Assembly (NCBI RefSeq): GCF_024171785.1 | Contig: NZ_JAMTCK010000001.1 | Span: 372,134-436,133 of the forward strand | DNA from: Goodfellowiella coeruleoviolacea | Lineage (GTDB): Bacteria > Actinomycetota > Actinomycetes > Mycobacteriales > Pseudonocardiaceae | Direction: 5' to 3' | DNA: 64,000 bases | Part shown: positions 26,256 through 34,007 of the stretch, piece after piece | Position numbering within the stretch: position 1 is the stretch's first letter | How the letters are laid out: each line of letters starts with the position of its first letter | Position numbers and translations under genes: made by a program | The notes under the pieces: model-generated | Database searches by the model: none | Told to the model about the DNA's origin: nothing | What the model saw: the letters and a program-made list of their open reading frames with translations, nothing else

Positions 26256-27149
26256 GTGGAACGCCGCCAGCTCGAATACTTCGTGGCGATCGTGGAGCAC
26301 GGCGGGTTCACCCACGCCGCGCGCGCACTGCACGTCGCCCAGCCCTCGCTGTCCCGGGCGATCGGCAAGCTCGAACACGAACTCGGCATCACCCTGTTCC
26401 ACCGGGTCGGCCGCAACGCGGTGCTCAGCGCCGCCGGCGAGGCACTGGCCGACCGGGCCCGGCTGGTGCTGCGCGACCTGGACGCGTTCCGCGCCGCGGC
26501 CAGGGCGATCGGCGCGGGCACCGCCGGCCGGGTGGACGTGGCGGCCACCTCGTCCTCGGCGCTGGAGCCGGTCACCAGCGCCGTCGCCGAACTGCGCCGG
26601 CACCACCCCGGCGTCACCGTCAGCACCTCGTCGGCGTTGTCCGCCACCGAGGTGGTGGCCATGGTGTTGCAGGGCCGGTGCGAGGTCGGGGTGTGCGGCA
26701 GCGCCGAGCGCCCCACCGGCCAGGGCCTGGTGGCGCACTACCTGCGCGACGAGGAACTGCTGCTGGTCACGCCCCCCGGCACGGCCGTCGGCACGGGAAC
26801 CTCGGTGACTCCTGCGGACCTGCGCGGCATGCGGTTCGTGGTGACCAAGCCGGCGACGGCGGTGCGCACGCTGTTCGACCGGTTCGCCGCCACCGTGGAC
26901 GACATGGTGCTGGCGGCCGAGGTGGGTGACCGCAGCGCGGTGCTGCCCATGGTGCTCAAGGGCATCGGCGCCGGGCTGATGCCGGACGGCTGGGCCGACC
27001 TGGCCCGCCGGGCCGGTGCCCAGGTGTACCACTTCAACCCGCCGGAACGGCTCGCCCAGTGGCTGGTGCACCGCCGGGGCGGGCTGACCGCGGCGGCCAG
27101 CGCGTTCGTGGAGACCACCCTGGCGCTGTGCGACCAGCGGGCGGACTGA
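26256..27149 (+). CDS. LysR family transcriptional regulator
   Basis: A 297-aa LTTR. The N-terminal winged HTH reads MERRQLEYFVAIVEHGGFTHAARALHVAQPSLSRAIGKLE, a textbook LysR start, followed by the two-lobed inducer-binding domain (RVDVAATSSSALEPVTSAVAELRRHHPG and onward). GTG start at 26256. It is transcribed away from the gamma-glutamyltransferase gene across 116 bp holding a T-N11-A dyad, the usual arrangement for a LysR protein controlling its neighbour and itself. The inducer is unknown. Confidence 0.93.
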   Translation: MERRQLEYFVAIVEHGGFTHAARALHVAQPSLSRAIGKLEHELGITLFHRVGRNAVLSAAGEALADRARLVLRDLDAFRAAARAIGAGTAGRVDVAATSSSALEPVTSAVAELRRHHPGVTVSTSSALSATEVVAMVLQGRCEVGVCGSAERPTGQGLVAHYLRDEELLLVTPPGTAVGTGTSVTPADLRGMRFVVTKPATAVRTLFDRFAATVDDMVLAAEVGDRSAVLPMVLKGIGAGLMPDGWADLARRAGAQVYHFNPPERLAQWLVHRRGGLTAAASAFVETTLALCDQRAD

Positions 27150-27296
27150 GTCCACCGCGGGCGGCGCCGCCGGGGCGCACCGCAAACGTTCGGGTGGCCG
27201 CCACCTGATTTTTCACCTGTTCCGGCGCCAACGCCGGCGCTAGCGTCCGGCTGCTTCCCGAATTCCCGGCATTGTCGCTCATCCAGGAGGAACGCT

Positions 27297-27839
27297 GTGA
27301 CCAGCGTCGACGCCCGCGCGAACGAATTGGGATTCGGCCCGTTGGTGGCCAGGTTGCCACATCCGAACGGCGGTGTTCACGCGTTCGTCTACTGGATTTG
27401 GTGCGTTGTTGTCGCGCTGATGCCGCTCAGCATGGTCCTGGTCGTGTTGACCGGCGGGGCGAACGTGGCGGGAGCGGCGCAGGGAATCACCCTCGCCCTG
27501 GTCGGGGTGGCCACGGCGGCGCTGGCCTGGCTGCTCGGCGCACTGGCCGTGGGCCAGGTGCGCCGACGCGCCTTCTACCTGTACCCCCAGGGCTACCTCA
27601 GCACGGACGCGCTGGGCCGGGTGGCCCGTGCCGTGCCGTGGAACACCGTGTCCCGCATCGAGATCCCGCCGGTCAGCGTGGGTGTGCAGCTCGGCATGTG
27701 GGGCTCGAAGCAGCGCACCATCTGCGAGATCCGCCACCACCGGGGCCGGCTCGTCCGGTTCACCGAGGTGACCGGCGAGGAGGTGCTGGCACCGCTGGCG
27801 ATCGAGTTGCACGCCCAGGCCACCCAGCCATCACGCTGA
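27297..27839 (+). CDS. Two-helix membrane protein of unknown function
   Basis: A 180-aa protein with a short cytoplasmic N terminus, two hydrophobic helices (about 28-52, YWIWCVVVALMPLSMVLVVLT; and about 60-85, GITLALVGVATAALAWLLGA) and a C-terminal soluble region. That region (YLYPQGYLSTDALGRVARAVPWNTVSRIEIPPV) looks like a small PH-like beta domain. GTG at 27297 is preceded by AGGAGG at 6 nt, a strong ribosome site, so the gene is probably real. I cannot assign a function. Its neighbours (LysR upstream, LLM oxidoreductase downstream) give no clear link. Confidence 0.75.
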   Translation: MTSVDARANELGFGPLVARLPHPNGGVHAFVYWIWCVVVALMPLSMVLVVLTGGANVAGAAQGITLALVGVATAALAWLLGALAVGQVRRRAFYLYPQGYLSTDALGRVARAVPWNTVSRIEIPPVSVGVQLGMWGSKQRTICEIRHHRGRLVRFTEVTGEEVLAPLAIELHAQATQPSR

Positions 27840-27971
27840 GCACCGGGCACCACGGCCACACCCCCGGCGCACGCCGCTGACCCGCGTCGACCCCGCCCGG
27901 AATAGGCCGATCGGCGCAGCGTTGAATGGGTAGGTGAATCTGCAACTATCTGGCCGGCTGGAGTGAGGGCG

Positions 27972-29039
27972 ATGCAGTTCGGGATCTTCACGGTGGGCGA
28001 CGTCACCCCCGACCCCACCAACGGCAGCACGCCCAGCGAGCACGAGCGGATCAAGGCGATGGTGGCCATCGCGCTCAAGGCCGAGGAGGTCGGGCTGGAC
28101 GTGTTCGCCACCGGTGAGCACCACAACCCGCCGTTCGTGCCGTCCTCCCCCACCACCCTGCTGGGCTACGTGGCGGCCCGCACCAGCCGGCTGGTCCTGT
28201 CCACGGCGACCACCCTGATCACCACCAACGACCCGGTGAAGATCGCCGAGGACTACGCCATGTTGCAGCACCTGGCCGACGGCCGGGTGGACCTGATGCT
28301 GGGCCGGGGCAACACCGCGCCGGTCTACCCCTGGTTCGGCCAGGACATCCGCCAGGGCATCCCGCTGGCCATCGAGAACTACGCGCTGCTGCACCGGCTG
28401 TGGCGCGAGGACGTGGTGGACTGGCAGGGCCGCTTCCGCACCCCGTTGCAGGGTTTCACGGCCACGCCCCGGCCGCTCAACGGTGTGCCGCCGTTCGTGT
28501 GGCACGGCTCGATCCGCAGCCCGGAGATCGCCGAACAGGCCGCGTTCTACGGCGACGGCTTCTTCGCCAACAACATCTTCTGGCCCAAGGAGCACTTCAT
28601 GCGCTTGATCGGCTTCTACCGCGAGCGCTTCGCCCACCACGGCCACGGCACGCCCGAACAGGCCATCGTCGGCCTGGGCGGACAGGTGTTCATGCGCAGG
28701 AACTCCCAGGACGCCGTCCGCGAGTTCCGGCCCTACTTCGACAACGCCCCGGTCTACGGGCACGGCCCGTCGCTGGAGGAGTTCACCGCGGAAACCCCGC
28801 TGGCCGTGGGCAGCCCGCAGCAGATCATCGACAAGTACGCGCGGATGCGCGAGTACTTCGGCGACTACCAGCGCCAACTGTTCCTGATGGACCACGCCGG
28901 CCTGCCGCTGAAGACCGTGCTGGAACAGCTGGACATCCTCGGCGAGGAGGTCGTTCCCGCGCTGCGTGCGGAGTTCGAGGCCAAGCGCCCGGCCGGCGTG
29001 CCCTCCGACCCACCAGCGGGTGGCACGGCCAGCGCGTGA
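27972..29039 (+). CDS. LLM-class flavin-dependent oxidoreductase
   Basis: A 355-aa bacterial-luciferase-like monooxygenase: QFGIFTVGDVTPDPTNG at the start, GLDVFATGEHHNPPF (conserved EHH), LVLSTATTLITTNDPVKIAEDYAMLQHLADGRVDLMLGRGN and PPFVWHGSIRSPEIAEQAAFYGDG in the barrel. Such enzymes use FMNH2 supplied by a separate reductase, or F420, to oxidise small substrates. The long sequence with the GDVTPDPT opening fits the CE1758-like subgroup. The ATG at 27972 follows GGAGTGAGGG; a GTG at 27963 is an alternative. It is monocistronic, with a hairpin terminator about 110 bp after the stop. The substrate is unknown. Confidence 0.9.
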   Translation: MQFGIFTVGDVTPDPTNGSTPSEHERIKAMVAIALKAEEVGLDVFATGEHHNPPFVPSSPTTLLGYVAARTSRLVLSTATTLITTNDPVKIAEDYAMLQHLADGRVDLMLGRGNTAPVYPWFGQDIRQGIPLAIENYALLHRLWREDVVDWQGRFRTPLQGFTATPRPLNGVPPFVWHGSIRSPEIAEQAAFYGDGFFANNIFWPKEHFMRLIGFYRERFAHHGHGTPEQAIVGLGGQVFMRRNSQDAVREFRPYFDNAPVYGHGPSLEEFTAETPLAVGSPQQIIDKYARMREYFGDYQRQLFLMDHAGLPLKTVLEQLDILGEEVVPALRAEFEAKRPAGVPSDPPAGGTASA

Positions 29040-29070
29040 GCCGATCAGCCCTTGAAGACAAGGATCTCCA

Positions 29071-29118
29071 CTCGAAAGACGGACGCCTTGCGGGCCCGGT
29101 AACCACCACGTTCACCCT
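29071..29118 (+). promoter_or_regulatory. 48-bp box shared with the XRE-DUF397 locus, copy 1
   Basis: From CTCGAAAG to CACCCT this stretch aligns without gaps to 33838-33885 at 37 of 48 positions. Both copies centre on a dyad after TTGCGG (here CGGGCCCG at 29091-29098). It lies about 195 bp upstream of the PE-like gene, in forward orientation. Confidence 0.55.
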
Positions 29119-29149
29119 GTTGAATTAGTCAGCTACTCCAGCCGCATTT

Positions 29150-29179
29150 CGCCCGCACGGTCAGCGCCCCGTGCGGGCG
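29150..29179 (+). terminator. Hairpin downstream of the LLM gene
   Basis: CGCCCGCACGG (29150-29160) pairs perfectly with CCGTGCGGGCG (29169-29179), with an 8-nt loop followed by TTGTCGTGCC. It may end the LLM transcript or attenuate a transcript starting in the 29071-29118 box. Confidence 0.5.
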
Positions 29180-29312
29180 TTGTCGTGCCTTGCCCCCGGG
29201 ACCGGGTCTACACCATCCAGGGGGCCCTTTGCGATCCCCCGCAAGCCGGTGACGTTCCGGTGCTAGCCTCCGCACACTCAGTGACATCATCCGTGCAGAA
29301 GGGGGGCGCGTG

Positions 29313-29777
29313 ATGGCGAACGAGTCCGCACCAAAGGCGCCGATCGACCAGGAAGTCCAGCAGTACGCCGAGCAGGTGAAGGAAGACCTGAGCCCGACCA
29401 CGGGTGGTTTTCTCGGCGGGATCCTCGACGGCATCGGCGACATCTCCAACAAGATCACCGCAGTGGCCGCCGCCGCCCGCGCCGGCCAGTTCGCCGTCAG
29501 TCCGGACAAAGCCGAGGCGATGACCAAGGAACTCAACAACACCTTGGACACCATCGACCAGATGCGGTCACAGGTCGAGGTCATCTCTCGGGAAACCCCA
29601 CTGGGTCGTGGTTACGCCGAACAGATCGGCAGTACGAACGCCTCCGTGGGGCAGACCGCAGCCGACGTGCTGGTGGAATTCGCACAGCGGGTGGCAACTC
29701 TGCGCGACTCAGTGCGGCAGTCAGTGGCCAACTACCGACGGGTCGACGACGAGAACGCTGGAGGACTTGAAGCCTGA
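29313..29777 (+). CDS. PE-like type VII secretion substrate
   Basis: A 154-aa helical protein without signal peptide. The middle is an Ala-rich amphipathic helix pair (NKITAVAAAARAGQFAVSPDKAEAMTKELNNTLDTIDQMRSQVEVIS) and the C terminus carries YRRVD (141-145), matching the YxxxD/E export signal of PE and WXG100 proteins. Placement next to PPE and EspG genes supports a PE-like partner role in ESX secretion. The ATG at 29313 lies just after a GTG (29310) behind an AAGGGGGG ribosome site. Its stop overlaps the next start (TGATG). I do not recognise it as a named family, so PE-like is inferred from motif and context. Confidence 0.65.
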   Translation: MANESAPKAPIDQEVQQYAEQVKEDLSPTTGGFLGGILDGIGDISNKITAVAAAARAGQFAVSPDKAEAMTKELNNTLDTIDQMRSQVEVISRETPLGRGYAEQIGSTNASVGQTAADVLVEFAQRVATLRDSVRQSVANYRRVDDENAGGLEA

Positions 29778-30394
29778 TGGGATTTGACGAAATAACTGTC
29801 ATGAAACGTCGCACCAACGGCCGCCCCATCGTTGCCGCGATCGGAATGGCCGCACTCCTGCTTGTGTCGTCCTGCGGTGGAACGGGTAGCGGAAGTGGGC
29901 GCACAAACACGACGACGAACGAGGCAACCAGTTCTGGAGCAACCACATCACCCAACACGTCAGAATCAGCAGGCACCGGGTCTCCCTTGGCTGATCTAGA
30001 TCCATGCCAGCTGATGACGGCTTCCGAAGCGACAGAACTTGGGATCAGCGACCCTGGGAAGCCTGGCTCGACAGCTGGTTCCCCTGAATGCAACTGGCGA
30101 GTCTCTGGTCAGTTTGGCGTTGTGATCTCACTGAGTCCGGACAAGGGAGTTGACAGCTTCAACTACCACGGGAAAACTCCATCCTCGATCAACGTGGGAA
30201 AGCACCCTGCCACCAAGGTGGAAGACAGCCTGCAGGGCACCAGGGTGAACACGGGCCTGTGCAACGTGTTCATCGCGGTGTCGGATTCCTCGGCTGTCCA
30301 GGTGATTGTTACCAACTCGGGAGCGACAGACACCGCACTTGCCTGTGAGCGTGCGGAGACAGTCGCTGAATTCGCCGACGCAAAGCTTCCGTAA
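29777..30394 (+). CDS. DUF3558 lipoprotein
   Basis: A 205-aa lipoprotein: signal peptide with lipobox LLVSSC, a Ser/Thr/Gly/Asn-rich linker (GGTGSGSGRTNTTTNEATSSGATTS) and a DUF3558 domain beginning LADLDPCQLMTASEATELGI, with the characteristic Cys pairs (DPCQL, ECNW, GLCNV, ACER). The family is surface-anchored in mycobacteria and Pseudonocardiaceae, function unproven. The start at 29777 overlaps the previous stop; an internal ATG at 29801 (MKRRTNGRPIV) would give an equally good signal peptide. Base composition is visibly less GC-rich than the surroundings. It sits inside the PE/PPE/EspG run, which suggests a role in secretion at the envelope. Confidence 0.85.
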   Translation: MGFDEITVMKRRTNGRPIVAAIGMAALLLVSSCGGTGSGSGRTNTTTNEATSSGATTSPNTSESAGTGSPLADLDPCQLMTASEATELGISDPGKPGSTAGSPECNWRVSGQFGVVISLSPDKGVDSFNYHGKTPSSINVGKHPATKVEDSLQGTRVNTGLCNVFIAVSDSSAVQVIVTNSGATDTALACERAETVAEFADAKLP

Positions 30395-30419
30395 GATCAT
30401 CAGTAGGGGGGACAGCGAC

Positions 30420-31889
30420 ATGGGGATGCGTGAGCGGCCACAGGTGCCGATTTCGGACGCCAATTATTCGGGGTTCGAGCACCAGGTCATGAAGGAACAG
30501 GTCACCGCCAACAACGACCCGGGCGTGGCGGGTGCTATCGCTGACGCCTGGAAGCAGCTTGGCCAGAAGTGGGCTGATGTCGCGATCAACTTCAAGGTGA
30601 TCGTGGAGGGGTCGCGGGAAGCGTGGTCGGGGGAGGCCGCGGAGGCCGCGCGGGCTCAGTTCACCGAGTTCGGCGAGGCGGCGCGGCAGCTCGCCGAGCA
30701 GCACACCAACACCGGCAACGTGGTCGCGCAGCAGGCGAGTGCGGCGGAAACCGCGAGGAACAGCATGCCCGACCCTGTTCCCTACGATCCGGCGCAGATG
30801 TTCCGGGAGGCGGCGGGCAGCGGGAATCCGCTGAACATGGCCGCGTTGCTGTGGGAGATCCCGGCGCAGAAGGCCAGGTCCGAGGAAGCGCACAGCGAAG
30901 CCGTGCGGGTGATGACCGAGCGGGACTCCACGTTCCAGGCCGCCGCATCGGGCCTGCCCGGCTTCACCGACGCCCCCACGCAGACCAGCACCGGCGACGC
31001 CACGACCACGTCGTCGGTCACCGGGATCGGCCAGGTGAGTGGGGAGGCGAGGACCTACAGTTCGGCATCGGTGCCGACCGGCGCTTCCGTGACCGGCGCG
31101 GGTTACCCCCCGGGCGGGGTCACCACCCCGGGCGGGATCACCGTGCCGAGCAGTGTGGGTGGCGGTTACCCCGGCGGCACGGGCAACGTCGGCGGCCCGG
31201 GCGGTCCAGGCAACCCCGGCAGTCCGGGCGGCACGGGCGTCGTCCCCGGCGGGACGGCAACGCGTCCGTCCGACTTCGGCGGAAACCAGAACAACGTCGT
31301 GCCACCAGGCGGCCACCGGCCACCGGGCAACTGGCAGCGGCCTCCTGCAACGGGTGGAAACCCGGGTGGTTACCCGTCTCCACCCGGATTCGTCCCCGGG
31401 CCTGGGCCGATCGGTGCTGGCAGGCCGGGGCTGTCGGGTGCTGGTGCGCCGGGTCTTCGACCTGGTGGCCCGGGTGGCCCGGGTGGGGCCGGTGGTGGAC
31501 GCGGGTTCGGGCCGGCTGGCTCGGGGATTCCCGGTACGGCCCGGGGTGGGACCGGGTTCGGCCCGGCAGGTTCGGGCGTCGGCGGATCGGGCGTTGGCGG
31601 ATCGGGCGTTGGCGGACCGGGCGTCGGCGGACCGGGTGTCGGCGGTCGAGCCGGGGCGTTCCCGGGTGCCGGCGGGGCTGCTGAGGCGGCTGGCCTGCGC
31701 GGTGGCTCGACCGGTGCGGCGGCCGGCCGTGGCGGGGTTGGCGCTGCCGGAGCTGGCGGCACGGGCGCTGCTGCTGGTCGCGGCGGGCAGGGCGATGAGG
31801 ACAAGGAGCACAGCTCCCAGTACCTGGTGCCCACCGACGAGTACTTCGACGACGAGCGCAGGGTCGCCCCGCCGGTGATCGGCGCCTGA
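30420..31889 (+). CDS. PPE-domain protein with Gly/Pro-rich tail
   Basis: A 489-aa protein. The N-terminal 170 residues are helical with a WSG turn (69-71) in REAWSGEAAEAARAQFTEF, as in PPE/WXG100 proteins, followed by LAEQHTNTGNVVAQQASAAETARNSMP. After residue 200 it becomes very rich in Gly, Pro, Ser and Ala, with five tandem GSGVG/GPGVG units (384-408), and ends in an acidic stretch with YFDDE, a YxxxE-type motif. No signal peptide. It fits a substrate of a type VII (ESX) system whose dedicated chaperone EspG is the next gene. ATG at 30420 after AGGGGGG. The ESX core machinery is not in this window. Confidence 0.85.
   Translation: MGMRERPQVPISDANYSGFEHQVMKEQVTANNDPGVAGAIADAWKQLGQKWADVAINFKVIVEGSREAWSGEAAEAARAQFTEFGEAARQLAEQHTNTGNVVAQQASAAETARNSMPDPVPYDPAQMFREAAGSGNPLNMAALLWEIPAQKARSEEAHSEAVRVMTERDSTFQAAASGLPGFTDAPTQTSTGDATTTSSVTGIGQVSGEARTYSSASVPTGASVTGAGYPPGGVTTPGGITVPSSVGGGYPGGTGNVGGPGGPGNPGSPGGTGVVPGGTATRPSDFGGNQNNVVPPGGHRPPGNWQRPPATGGNPGGYPSPPGFVPGPGPIGAGRPGLSGAGAPGLRPGGPGGPGGAGGGRGFGPAGSGIPGTARGGTGFGPAGSGVGGSGVGGSGVGGPGVGGPGVGGRAGAFPGAGGAAEAAGLRGGSTGAAAGRGGVGAAGAGGTGAAAGRGGQGDEDKEHSSQYLVPTDEYFDDERRVAPPVIGA
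31569..31643 (+). repeat. Five 15-bp tandem repeats in the PPE gene
   Basis: Five units of GGWYCGGGYGTYGGC encode GSGVG (three) and GPGVG (two). Differences are mainly at third positions, indicating recent in-frame expansion. Copy number may vary between strains. Confidence 0.85.
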
Positions 31890-31908
31890 CCCCCACGGCC
31901 GGAAACCC

Positions 31909-32691
31909 ATGTCTGTTATCGCTGAGTTGTCCCTGCCTGCCTTTGACGTGCTCTGGGACGACATGGAACTCGGTGCCGTCCCCGGTTTCCTCCAGGTGCG
32001 ACACCACGGGGAGACGATCGCCGAGCGCGCCCGGATCAAGGCGGCCGTGTACGTGGACCTGGAACGGCGCGGGCTGGTGCGCCGCGGCCGAACCGAGCCC
32101 GACCTGGGGGACGCGCTGCGGTTGCTGGCCCAGCACGACATCCGGCTCGATGCCGTGGCCCTGCTGGACATGGCCGCCACCGACCCGATCAACGCCGTTG
32201 TGGTGGCCAGGGGCAGTTACGCGGTTCGCGCGGTGCAACGCGAACGGTCCATCACCCTGGACCACCTGCGGGACACCGGACTGGCCACGGCCATCACCGA
32301 GGTGGTGCCCGACAACCGGCCGGGAACGGGTCGGTCGGTGACCATGCCCGTCAACGACCTGAAGGCAGGCCAGCGGGCACCGGTCCAACCGAGCGGCGGA
32401 TTCACCGAGGCGGTCCGCGCCAGCGGCGGCTCGCGCGGGCAGGACGAGGCGCGGGCACTGGCCGAGATCATGGCCCGTCCCGTGCTGCGCACCGGCCAGT
32501 TCGGGGTGACCCTGAAGAACCCGCACGGGCGCGTGCACCAGCTGCCCGGGGTCAGCTGGTTCGACACCGAGGCAGGCCGCTACCTCAACGTCATCTCGCC
32601 TGGCCCGAACGGACAGGACTGGGTGACGGTGGCACCAGCCGACAACGCACGCATCGCGCAACGACTCGGTCAACTGCTCGCCACCGCGTGA
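31909..32691 (+). CDS. espG: EspG-family ESX secretion chaperone
   Basis: A 260-aa cytoplasmic chaperone of the EspG family, which binds the tip of PE-PPE dimers and keeps them soluble before export. It begins IAELSLPAFDVLWDDMELGAVPGFLQVRHHGET and shows the EspG pattern VYVDLERRGLVRRGRTEPDLGDALRLLAQ and later AEIMARPVLRTGQFGVTL. It lies 19 bp after the PPE gene and is surely co-transcribed. Together with the PE-like, DUF3558 and PPE genes it forms an orphan substrate-chaperone module that must use an ESX machine encoded elsewhere. Confidence 0.88.
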   Translation: MSVIAELSLPAFDVLWDDMELGAVPGFLQVRHHGETIAERARIKAAVYVDLERRGLVRRGRTEPDLGDALRLLAQHDIRLDAVALLDMAATDPINAVVVARGSYAVRAVQRERSITLDHLRDTGLATAITEVVPDNRPGTGRSVTMPVNDLKAGQRAPVQPSGGFTEAVRASGGSRGQDEARALAEIMARPVLRTGQFGVTLKNPHGRVHQLPGVSWFDTEAGRYLNVISPGPNGQDWVTVAPADNARIAQRLGQLLATA

Positions 32692-32695
32692 CACC

Positions 32696-32893
32696 TCACG
32701 TGAGACGGTCAGCCTTGGCCGAGGCCAGGAACGCACACCAACGGGCCGGTGTGAACCCCAGCACCGGCCCGTCAGCGTTCTTGGAGTCCCGAACGGCCAC
32801 CGCAGCCGCCCCGAACGCCACCTCGACGCAGTCGATAAGTTTGTCGGGGTTGCTGTAGCTACTCTTCCGCCAGGAAGTGGTCTGGTAGGTCAT
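32696..32893 (-). CDS. DUF397 protein
   Basis: A 65-aa DUF397 protein: TTSWRKSSYSNPDKLIDCVEVAFGAAAVAVRDSKNADGPVLGFTPARWCAFL covers the entire domain (WRKSSYS, CVEVA, VAVRDSK, W-x-F). Start ATG at 32893. The gene begins inside the 3' end of the XRE gene (35-bp overlap), so the two are coupled. XRE/DUF397 pairs are extremely common in actinomycetes; some are described as toxin-antitoxin-like (Scr1/Scr2-type), others as developmental regulators (WhiJ/BldB-like). Which applies here is unknown. Confidence 0.92.
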   Translation of the reverse strand: MTYQTTSWRKSSYSNPDKLIDCVEVAFGAAAVAVRDSKNADGPVLGFTPARWCAFLASAKADRLT

Positions 32894-33749
32894 CCGGCGT
32901 CCTCTCGGGTGACGTTGGTCCGTTGGCCAACCCGGCCAGGAACACCCGCGATTCTGCCTCGTCCAGGGCAAGCTTTTCGAGCCGCTTCCAGTGGCGCCGG
33001 AAGATCTCGATGTCCTTCTTCTGTTCCAGGAACACGCTGGTAAGGGCGGCCTCCAGGAACACAACTGCGCGCTTCTCAGGCAGGTCCATCAGCACAAACG
33101 AGTTGACCGGAGCCTTCAGCCCGAGAGCTGCCGGCACCACCCGGACGGTGATGTGCGGCCGAGTCGCCTTGAAGATCAAGTGCAACAACTGATCCCGCAT
33201 GATCGCCGGGTCTTCGAAGGAGCAACGCAATGCGTGTTCGTGGATGAAGAACACCCCGGGCGTGGGAAACTCACCGCGCAGCACGTGTTGCCGCTTCCGC
33301 TTGGCCTCCACGAGCTGTTCGATCTTCTCCTCCGCCACGTCCCAGGCACGTGCGGCTTCGCGCATGTATCCAGGCGTCTGAAGCAGACCGGGAATGAGCA
33401 GCGGTTGATAACTGACGATGCGGAGCGCGTCCCACTCGTACCGGAGGTAGGTCCTGGTACGCAGCTCCTCCTCATCCGACGCCCGTTGCAGCAGATCCGG
33501 CTCGTTCGCGTGGGCGGCGAGGTAGAGCAACCGGTCCCGGTCCGCGCCGGTCACCCGGCAGACCGCGAGGTAGGCGACCACGTCCTGAAGGCGGTACCGG
33601 GTCTTGCCCGACTCCATCCGGGACACCTTGCTCGGGTCCCAGCCGAGGATGTGCGCCAGATAGCTGCCGGTCAGCTTCCGCGCCTCTCGCCTCATGCGCA
33701 GTTCCTCACCCAGTGCTCGACCTTGGATCGTGGACAGCGCGTCACCCAT
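32859..33749 (-). CDS. XRE-family regulator with DUF5753 sensor domain
   Basis: A 296-aa regulator. Residues 10-75 form a helix-turn-helix (LGEELRMRREARKLTGSYLAHILGWDPSKVSRMESGK) and the remainder is the DUF5753 domain (SYQPLLIPGLLQTPGYMREAARAW, FFIHEHALR, NSFVLMDLPEKRAVVFLE). Start ATG at 33749 (MGDALSTIQG). It overlaps the DUF397 gene and is its usual partner (Scr1-like). A 48-bp sequence box lies 89 bp upstream of its start and a related box lies in front of the PE/PPE module, so this protein may control both. That is inference from sequence likeness alone. Confidence 0.92.
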   Translation of the reverse strand: MGDALSTIQGRALGEELRMRREARKLTGSYLAHILGWDPSKVSRMESGKTRYRLQDVVAYLAVCRVTGADRDRLLYLAAHANEPDLLQRASDEEELRTRTYLRYEWDALRIVSYQPLLIPGLLQTPGYMREAARAWDVAEEKIEQLVEAKRKRQHVLRGEFPTPGVFFIHEHALRCSFEDPAIMRDQLLHLIFKATRPHITVRVVPAALGLKAPVNSFVLMDLPEKRAVVFLEAALTSVFLEQKKDIEIFRRHWKRLEKLALDEAESRVFLAGLANGPTSPERTPDDLPDHFLAEE

Positions 33750-33837
33750 GTGGCATCCCCTCTCCCGGGCTGCGAGATCAACACGGCGAACCGTAGGCCG
33801 CGAACCGCCCGAATTGGCTGGGGGACAACAATTTTCG

Positions 33838-33885
33838 CTCGAAAGGTGGACGGCTTGCGGTACCGCCAAACACCACATCTACCCT
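33838..33885. promoter_or_regulatory. 48-bp box shared with the PE/PPE upstream region, copy 2
   Basis: CTCGAAAG to TACCCT aligns gap-free to 29071-29118. The dyad centre is GCGGTACCGC (33857-33866). In copy 1 the central bases are GC and here TA, a paired change that preserves symmetry. Relative to the XRE gene the box is reversed, so a simple shared-promoter reading works only for copy 1. Confidence 0.55.
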
Positions 33886-34007
33886 CGGCGAACCCTGCTG
33901 TCGCGCGGGGTCCGGTGGGTGCGGCCTGGAGGGCCTGTTCCGCAAACTGGCCGGCTGACCAACGGTCCGGCTCCGTCGCCCGTCTGTCCACTGTGGAGAC
34001 TACGGCG

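Noticed and set aside
31138..32736. 532-aa minus-strand frame over the PPE/EspG genes
   Set aside because: Antisense to conserved genes; its length is explained by the repeat-rich GC composition.
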